Source: Biomphalaria glabrata (taxonomy: Eukaryota; Mollusca; Gastropoda; Planorbidae). Taken from it: 64,000 nt of DNA. The DNA lies in the NCBI RefSeq assembly GCF_947242115.1, contig NC_074719.1:36499512-36563511 (forward strand). Direction: 5' to 3'. The first letter of the stretch is position 1, and each line of letters starts with the position of its first letter. Below, one piece after another: positions 57,215 to 64,000 of this stretch. The notes under the pieces were generated by a model. That model saw only the letters and a program-made list of their open reading frames with translations, ran no database searches and was not told where the DNA came from. The position numbers and the translations under genes are program-made.

Positions 57215-57440
57215 GCTTATATCAACTCACTCTGTACACGTTATTTCTTTCACACTCAATCTCGGATCAAGCTGACATTTTGCACACATTTCTTTTACTG
57301 ACAAAACAAGAATCAATGAAAAAAAAAATTAACCAATTTGTTAATTAAGTATTGGTAATTTATATATTTTTTTGGTATCGAACAAGGGAAAGAAGTTGTA
57401 TTTGACTAATGTGGTGGTATAAGTTGAATAAGTCTCCTAT
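57215..57440 (+). repeat. Unnamed dispersed repeat family, copy C
   Basis: It starts CAAAGCTTATATCAACTCAC, like copy A, and keeps CTCAATCTCGGATCAAGCTG, ATTAACCAATTTGTTAATTA, GAACAAGGGAAAGAAG and GTGGTGGTATAAGTTGAATA. It begins about 50 bp after the LINE ends and lacks the right-hand end. Confidence 0.72.
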
Positions 57441-57524
57441 ATACTTCGTTTTAAACTTGGAAGCTAACAATAGATAACCATGAAACCTATTTTCATAAGC
57501 ACTTCTCTTGTACAGTGGTTAGTG

Positions 57525-57862
57525 TGTTTGCTTGAGGAGACTTGATGAGACTAGAGATAGTATGCCTTTTTTTAAAAAAATTAAATGCATTAAAAAAGCG
57601 ATTACCCAGATACCCCCTTGACATTACTACTGGAGGCGAAAAGCTGACACGTGTCTTTAGTTGTGAATATCTCGGCGCTATTGTCTCAGATGAAATAACT
57701 AAACCTGAACTACTGATCAGAATTACACAGTCCACAGCAGAAATTACAAAACTCAAAACAATCTGGAAAGACAAAGGCATTGCCCTCGACACAAACATCA
57801 GACTGTTGCGCTCCATGGTCATGGCTAGATTCTTATATGCCTGCTCTGATTATCCACTGTAA
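57525..57862 (+). mobile_element. LINE RT thumb fragment (RTE/Jockey-like)
   Basis: The frame contains RVFSCEYLGAIVSDE, RITQSTAEITKLKTIWKDK and RLLRSMVMARFLYAC. These match the region after the palm in non-LTR reverse transcriptases (pattern: YLG, R-A-L-K-IW, S-V-S-LLYGCE-W). It is one open stretch of about 106 codons but lacks both ends of the protein, so it is a fragment. Confidence 0.8.
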
Positions 57863-58010
57863 TAACATTGTTTGTTCTCTATCATCATCTAGATATTTCT
57901 TTAGGCCGCACACACACTTTGGCTATTTATAGTTTATAGTTCAACAATGCAATAAACAAATAAGTTATTTAGGTTGATAGAGATTGAAAAAAATGTTGTT
58001 TTTTTTTCAG

Positions 58011-58076
58011 CCTTGGCACTAATGATGTCACATTGTTCTCCCACAGAAGAATTATTGATCCTGTAATTTATGGCAG
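58011..58076 (+). CDS. Candidate internal exon of an unrecognised gene
   Basis: A strong pyrimidine tract ending TTTTTTTTCAG precedes it and GTATGA follows. In the one frame open throughout it reads LGTNDVTLFSHRRIIDPVIYG, with one base left over at the start and two at the end (66 bp in all). The reading looks protein-like but I do not recognise a family. It may belong to the same gene as the exon at 63867, though the phases do not join directly, so other exons would be needed between them. Confidence 0.3.
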
Positions 58077-58334
58077 GTATGAAAAAAGTTGATGATAATG
58101 TTTTTGTAAATTGCTCTGTATCATTTTTTCATAAGCTTTATAAATATGTATATAAATTGCTTTATTACTAAAGCACTTGTTTGATATTGATTGTTTATTT
58201 TTGTTCTTCCTTTTTGTGATCATTAATTTCAAGGATAGACGAAGCAGCCTTTTTTAAAAATGATATTTGCTTACCTGTCATTATCAATTAGTGCCAACTC
58301 TATAATAAAACAGAGGCAGTAGAACAAGAGGGGA

Positions 58335-58592
58335 CGTGGGGGGTTGAGATCAAGCGCTTGGCTTACCAACAGAGGGGTCTGGAGTTTGAGTCCTGGTGGA
58401 CACTGGGAGTTTTCATTTCGGGATTCTTAGGTCGCCCATGAGACCATCCAACTCTAATGGGTAGACATTACTTGGGGGAAAGTTAAGACGGTTGTGTTGG
58501 CTACATGACATCCTCGTTAACCGAAGGCCATCAAAACAGATGAACATTACGTCATCTGCCCTATAGATCGTATGGTCTGAAAGGGGAACCTA
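58335..58592 (+). mobile_element. tRNA-derived SINE, second family, plus strand
   Basis: The head contains CAAGCGCTTGGCTTACC and GAGTTTGAGTCCTGG, the body GTCGCCCATGAG and ACATGACATCCTCGTTAACC, and the 3' end CATCTGCCCTATAGATCG then GTCTGAAAGGGGAACC. It is the clearest plus-strand copy of the family. Confidence 0.85.
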
Positions 58593-59288
58593 CTTGTTTT
58601 TTTTTAGAAGAACAGGGATAACTCCCAGATAACACAAGTTTTTTTTCAACCGGTGTCAACATGCCGTGTTTATAATAGTAGTCATGTTATACCAAAGAAT
58701 GTATACAATACGTAGCACTTTTTATGAAAGAGCAATTTGACACATGCCATGTTTTTTTTCACTGAGGTTCGACTTGATTTCGGTAAATCGAAATTTAAAC
58801 AAATCAAAATATTTAATTGCATTAGAAAAATTGTCTCGATTTGAACAGAGTTAGCGAAAAGTAGGACAGGTGCAAGAAATGAGGTTGTCTCTATTTTGAT
58901 AGAAAAAAAAAGAATCACGATAGCAACATTTAAGAAACAACCTTTGTATTATTTATCCATTTCACGGTGCGCAGATATTTCCAGAAGAAGTTATCGAAAG
59001 TAATGGCTCTGGTAATTAAAATTATCATCTCCTATATAGCTAAAGTTATATTTTATAGTTAGGTAGTGAGTATGCAGATTTACTGTATTAAGACAGTTGG
59101 TTCTCGAGAGCAATCAATTAAAACGTATTGCTTTACGGTTTACTGAAATAAACGTGATTTCTTCTTGAGGAGAGTGTGCAATGCGAAGACCTAACCAACT
59201 GTCTGTGGATCCAAACATTATAAATGTTAATTTTTTATATAAGCTTAATCTTAAATGAAAGGGAAAAAACAACTTTTCCATGCTAAAA
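58593..59288. other. Intergenic or intronic, no gene seen
   Basis: AT-rich sequence. A possible exon-like stretch at 58972-59011 is too short and ambiguous to call. Confidence 0.4.
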
Positions 59289-59897
59289 CAGTGTTTCTTA
59301 AACTTTTGACTTATGTGTAACCCTTAAATAATTTGTGTAACGTTGAGTACCCCCTTGCCCCCCCCTCCTTTCTATGTAATTGCATCTATGGGCTGAGATG
59401 ATGGAGCATAGAACTTGGTTTTCTTCTTGTTCATTTTAATCTGAGATGCTGTTCCACGTCTAACACTCTTTTCCTTTTTTTTTTTTTTTTACGTTATGTA
59501 ATAGTTACAGATGCTGAAAAAGCAACTTCTCATAAATATAAGGTTGAAAATTAAGTATTCAATTGGTGGGATTAATTTGTATGGCCCATTAACCACGGTA
59601 AAATAAAATGTTATCTTTGACCTTGAACAATATTACAATTCATTACCCGATCTTATTGAAATTATTTTTAAGATGTATAATAACACCGATTATGAGTTTG
59701 CATAAATATGAAATAAAATTTAATAAAATAGTATTAAAGAATTGGAATTAAAAATTATTGATAATTTATTTTAATTTATTAACAGGGCATAAGGGTATTA
59801 AAAAAAAGAATAATCAAAGTTAATGAGTGTCAATGCGTACCCCTCCAAACTCTTCCCGTACCCTTAGGGGGACGCTTACCCCCTTTGGGAAACACTG
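59289..59897. mobile_element. hAT-type MITE with CAGTGTTTC ends, 609 bp
   Basis: The left end starts CAGTGTTTCTTAAAC and the right end, read inward, CAGTGTTTCCCAAAG. Flanks TGCTAAAA (59281-59288) and TGCTAGAG (59898-59905) agree at 6 of 8 positions, as for an old hAT insertion. CAGTGTTTC-type ends are common among hAT elements across animals. The interior has no transposase frame. Confidence 0.75.
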
Positions 59898-59971
59898 TGC
59901 TAGAGAATATATTGTCGCTTTTTGACGAAGATTTTGAAAGAGAAACTTTTCCTCCTCGTTTTCATTTATTA

Positions 59972-61057
59972 TGTTGGAGCGTTCAGATGACTAGACCAAT
60001 ACATGAGATAAACTGTTGGAGTGTTCAGATGACTAGACCAATACATGAGATAAACTGTTGGAGTGTTCAGATGACTAGACCAATACATGGGATAAACTGT
60101 TGGAGTGTTCAGATGACTAGACCAATACATGGGATAAACTGTTGGAGTGTTCAGATGACTAGACCAATACATGAGATAAACTGTTGGAGTGTTCAGATGA
60201 CTAGACCAATACATGAGATAAACTGTTGGAGTGTTCAGATGACTAGACCAATACATGGGATAAACTGTTGGAGTGTTCAGATGACTAGACCAATACATGG
60301 GATAAACTGTTGGAGTGTTCAGATGACTAGACCAATACATGGGATAAACTGTTGGAGTGTTCAGATGACTAGACCAATATATGAGATAAACTGTTGGAGT
60401 GTTCAGATGACTAGACCAATACATGGGATAAACTGTTGGAGTGTTCAGATGACTAGACCAATATATGAGATAAACTGTTGGAGCGTTCAGATGACTAGAC
60501 CAATACATGGGATAAACTGTTGGAGTGTTCAGATGACTAGACCAATACATGGGATAAACTGTTGGAGTGTTCAGATGACTAGACCAATACATGAGATAAA
60601 CTGTTGGAGTGTTCAGATGACTAGACCAATGCATGGGATAAACTGTTGGAGTGTTCAGATGACTAGACCAATATATGAGATAAACTGTTGGAGCGTTCAG
60701 ATGACTAGACCAATACATGAGATAAACTGTTGGAGTGTTCAGATAACTAGACCTGTATATTAGATAAACTGTTGGGACATTCAGATGACTAGACCAATAC
60801 ATGAGATAAACTGTTGGAGTGTTCAGATGACTAGACCAATATATGAGATAAACTGTTGGAGTGTTCAGATAACTAGACCAGTATATTAGATAAACTGTTG
60901 GGACATTCAGATGACTAGACCAATGCATGAGATAAACTGTTGGAGTGTTCAGATGACTAGACCAATATATGAGATAAACTGTTGGAGCGTTCAGATGACT
61001 AGACCAATATATGAGATGAACTGTTGGAGCGTTCAGATGGCTAGACCAATATATGAG
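59972..61057. repeat. 42-bp minisatellite, about 26 units, open on both strands
   Basis: The unit is TGTTGGAGTGTTCAGATGAC followed by TAGACCAATACATGAGATAAAC. Since 42 is a multiple of three, a plus-strand frame (59885-60763; INCWSVQMTRPIHE period) and a longer minus-strand frame (59969-61087; 372 codons, YWSSHLNTPTVYLM period) stay open. Variable sites are mainly GAGTG/GAGCG, ACATG/ATATG and GAGAT/GGGAT. The minus frame starts and ends near the array edges and no splice context supports it, so I treat both frames as by-products of the array. Confidence 0.93.
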
Positions 61058-61549
61058 AAGAGCATGGTCAGCATTCTCTGGTGACACTAAAGATGGGCAG
61101 ATTTCACTGGTTCCGATTTTGAGAAACTTACATTCTCTTTTCTAAGCATTTGAAATATTAACGAGAAAAAAGTTAATACATTTGCTATTAGATTAAATAC
61201 TGTTTAAATGGGCTTTCTGAGCAGTTACGTCAACATATGTAACAATGCTACATTACACTGCGGTATGTACACAAAAATATTAAAATTCCACGGTTATAAA
61301 AATAAAATTTTCGCGTTTTAATATTGGTATTGGCAGCTTTGAAATGCAGCTATTTTATTGTAGAGTTATTTTTTTTTTTATATTCTTTGTGCCGAGAACA
61401 ATAAATTTGTCTTACGTTTACAGCATTATTAGTCTGAAAGATCAAGGGAGGGAGTATTTGTTGATCTTGAACACCGAATTTTTCATTACATTTGCCCTTT
61501 CATTCTTTTGGACGTTTTTTTTTTTAGTGTAATACTGACGTGAAGCTTT
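61058..61549. other. Between arrays, no gene seen
   Basis: AT-rich sequence. The plus-strand frame at 61344-61532 is hydrophobic and T-rich with no recognisable motif. Confidence 0.45.
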
Positions 61550-61990
61550 TAATCTCAGAGCCCTCTGGTGGGAAGTTTTAAACTCAAAACCCCTCTCGGC
61601 TACGCACATAGAATTCATAGAATATTGAAAAGAGTGGTTAACATAACAAAAAAAAACGTTGGTGTTTTAAACTCAGCCCCCCCCCCCCCTTGTTACTCTC
61701 AAGGAACTCGGTGATTGTCGTTAGCTTTATGTTCGTTTTATTGGAAAAGGGGGGGGGGTAACCTCAAAAGCCCATAAAGGGAGATTTTAAACTCACCTCC
61801 CCCCCCCCCCGACTGCGCTGGGACAAGTGATAATTTAACATTAAAATTGCACCTATCATAAACAACATTAAAGTAAAAAAAAAAAAAACTAGTCACAAAA
61901 TTCCACCCATGCCAGCGGGGGGGGGGGATAGATCATTTCCGGGGGATTTGAACCCCTCTCCCTCCCCTACGCTACGCCCATGTTAGCAAT
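61550..61990. repeat. Diverged repeats with long C and G runs
   Basis: Phrases such as TTTTAAACTCA followed by a C run recur three to four times (about 61577, 61665, 61790), interleaved with G runs of 8-11. The stretch ends in CTACGCTACGCCCATG, which looks like a hAT-type terminus, but I could not find its partner. It resembles the G/C-tract interior of 37414-38729 in style only. Confidence 0.55.
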
Positions 61991-62222
61991 AATTAGCTCG
62001 ACATTGTACATTTAGTCCCAGTTAATTTCATTAAAAACTACCTCTTTCAACCAAATTATATTCCGAAATTTTTGTAATTTATAATTTGGTTCTTTTGTTT
62101 GACGGCCTTACGACCGATTGTATATTGTCACAAAGTACCGAGCATATAAATGAGTAGTACAAAAGGGATGCAGTCTAGTATAAAATAAATGGATTTCCTG
62201 AACTAATTTTCCGTTGATTTGG
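61991..62222. other. Short unique spacer
   Basis: AT-rich, nothing recognised. Confidence 0.4.
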
Positions 62223-63287
62223 CTTAACTTTGATATACTTGTGTTTAGTTTAAACTTTAGTTTAACTTTGATATACTTGTGTTTAGTTTAAACTTTAGTT
62301 TAACTTTGATATACTTGTGTTTAGTTTAAACTTTAGTTTAACTTTGATATACTTGTGTTTAGTTTAAACTTTAGTTTAACTTTGATATACTTGTGTTTAG
62401 TTTAAACTTTAGTTTAACTTTGATATAGGCCTACTTGTGTTTAGTTTAAACTTTAGTTTAACTTTGATATACTTGTGTTTAGTTTAAACTTTAGTTTAAC
62501 TTTGATATACTTGTGTTTAGTTTAAACTTTAGTTTAACTTTGATATACTTGTGTTTAGTTTAAACTTTAGTTTAACTTTGATATACTTGTGTTTAGTTTA
62601 AACTTTAGCTTAACTTTGATATACTTGTGTTTAGTTTAAACTTTAGCTTAACTTTGATATACTTGTGTTTAGTTTAAACTTTAGCTTAACTTTGATATAC
62701 TTATGTTTAGTTTAAACTTTACCTTAACTTTGATATACTTGTGTTTAGTTTAAACTTTAGTTTAACTTTGATATACTTGTGTTTAGTTTAAACTTTAGTT
62801 TAACTTTGATATACTTGTGTTTAGTTTAAACTTTAGTTTAACTTTGATATACTTGTGTTTAGTTTAAACTTTAGTTTAACTTTGATATACTTGTGTTTAG
62901 TTTAAACTTTAGTTTAACTTTGATATACTTGTGTTTAGTTTAAACTTTAGTTTAACTTTGATATACTTGTGTTTAGTTTAAACTTTAGTTTAACTTTGAT
63001 ATACTTGTGTTTAGTTTAAACTTTAGTTTAACTTTGATATACTTGTGTTTAGTTTAAACTTTAGTTTAACTTTGATATACTTGTGTTTAGTTTAAACTTT
63101 AGTTTAACTTTGATATACTTGTGTTTAGTTTAAACTTTAGTTTAACTTTGATATACTTGTGTTTAGTTTAAACTTTAGTTTAACTTTGATATACTTGTGT
63201 TTAGTTTAAACTTTAGCTTAACTTTGATATACTTGTGTTTAGTTTAAACTTTAGTTTAACTTTGATATACTTGTGTTTAGTTTAAAC
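62223..63287. repeat. 38-bp minisatellite, about 28 units
   Basis: The unit is TTTAACTTTGATATACTTGT followed by GTTTAGTTTAAACTTTAG. Units are almost identical; exceptions are a 6-bp GGCCTA-type insertion near 62425, CTTTAGC variants around 62605-62690 and 63212, and one CTTACC variant near 62720. Each unit contains the perfect 10-bp palindrome AGTTTAAACT. The period is not a multiple of three and no long ORF results. Confidence 0.95.
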
Positions 63288-63440
63288 ACGATTTGGATCT
63301 CTGGAGTAAAATGTTCTGAATTTCTATAGAGGATTTTTTTTTGCTTTATTCAATTAGAACTCATCCTATATTATCTGAAACAGAAATGCGTCAATTTATT
63401 TATACAACTGAAACACACCAAATCAAAATAGAAAAGTAAA

Positions 63441-63663
63441 GTTCCCCCTCTCAGAGCCCGCGATCTATAATCATCCGTTTCTGTGGCCTACGGTTAACGA
63501 GGGTGCCATGTGGCCAGCACAACGACCAGCCGCACTTACTATTCCCTCAAATATTGTCAGGCACCCATAAGAGTTAGGTGGACTCAGGCGCCTAAAGATT
63601 CACCAGGTTTCAGACTTCCGGTTCGGAAGCCAATCGCCTTACCGCTCAGCCATCGCGTCTACG
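63441..63663 (-). mobile_element. tRNA-derived SINE, second family, minus strand
   Basis: The plus strand shows CCCGCGATCTATAATCATCC at the left, GTGCCATGTGGCCAGCACAA in the middle and CTTACCGCTCAGCCATCGCG at the right, so the tRNA-like head is on the minus strand. It is nearly complete. Confidence 0.85.
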
Positions 63664-63866
63664 CCAGACCAAAACTTTAATAAAAACAAATACCTGACAA
63701 TCACACACACATATTTAGCTGAACACAGAGTTTCATGTGTTACGTCATTTATTAATTATTTTTTGTTGTTGTTGTTGCTTAAGTTTTCCAATAACTTAAA
63801 ATTAATTTGTAAACGTTTATGACGCAAAGTATACATCCTTAAAGACAGGCGATTGATCTCTTTCAG

Positions 63867-64000
63867 ATTATGAAACAAACGAAGAGGAAGAAGAGGTAGA
63901 GGTGTACGTTAAGATCAGGTTCAGGATAGAAAGCTGGGATGGTACGGTCAAGGAACATGAAGCAGATTTACCTGGATCTGTCAAAATTAAAGATTTGAAA
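63867..64000 (+). CDS. Partial exon of an unrecognised gene, cut by the window edge
   Basis: A 3' splice site (GATCTCTTTCAG) ends at 63866. In the frame with two leading bases the exon reads YETNEEEEEVEVYVKI, then FRIESWDGTVKEH and LPGSVKIKDLK, open to the window end. The acidic run followed by an alternating beta-like pattern could be the start of a ubiquitin-like or similar domain, but that is a guess from pattern only. The exon continues beyond 64000 and its upstream partner is not identified. Confidence 0.5.

Noticed and set aside
58972-59011. Exon-like stretch between a CAG and a GTAATT
   Set aside because: Very short, weak acceptor and no preferred frame.
59969-61087. 372-codon minus-strand ORF, the longest in the window
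   Set aside because: It is a translation of the 42-bp minisatellite with no non-repetitive domain and no splice or promoter evidence. Kept as a finding, not as a gene.
59972-63287. CRISPR-like regular repeats
   Set aside because: Units are directly adjacent with no unique spacers, and the DNA is eukaryotic.

Overview
The window is AT-rich, intron-rich animal DNA crowded with old transposons and minisatellites. The two confidently recognised genes, the GT-AG introns and the repeat content (tRNA-derived SINEs, several LINE clades, many hAT relics) fit a mollusc, most likely a heterobranch or planorbid-type gastropod. That assignment rests on recognising repeat families by eye, so it is moderate.

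Two host genes can be assembled in full. On the plus strand, 17 coding exons between 9415 and 30076 give an uninterrupted 740-codon frame for a Ral guanine-nucleotide exchange factor of the RalGDS/RGL family (REM, CDC25/RasGEF and C-terminal RA domains). On the minus strand, 7 exons between 48331 and 42806 encode a 143-residue VAMP4-type R-SNARE with its N-terminal Golgi sorting signal and C-terminal anchor. The genes are convergent, and good polyadenylation signals on opposite strands lie about 120 bp apart near 40.83-40.96 kb. One exon of a third, unrecognised plus-strand gene runs off the right edge (63867-64000), and one weaker candidate exon sits at 58011-58076.

Layout: 1-9.3 kb is gene-free, with a LINE 3' end partly turned into a minisatellite, two more tandem arrays and two hAT-type elements with exact 8-bp target duplications. 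9.4-30 kb is the RGL gene, whose introns hold a hAT relic with a transposase remnant, LINE 3' ends, SINEs and a 19-bp minisatellite. 30-41 kb is 3' UTR or intergenic DNA with an acceptor-like 30-bp array, copies of an unnamed dispersed repeat and two hAT-like elements. 42.8-48.3 kb is VAMP4, with a SINE, a SINE apparently split by a LINE, an RTE-like fragment and another copy of the unnamed repeat in its introns. 49.3-54.7 kb holds two near-identical 2.5-kb inverted-repeat transposons with TTATCGAACA-type motifs clustered towards their ends; this is the best candidate for something undescribed. 55.5-57.9 kb holds LINE wrecks, and 58-64 kb has a hAT relic, a 42-bp array open on both strands and a 38-bp array with a palindrome in every unit.

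The two genes both act in membrane traffic and small-GTPase signalling, but nothing in the sequence suggests that they work as a unit.
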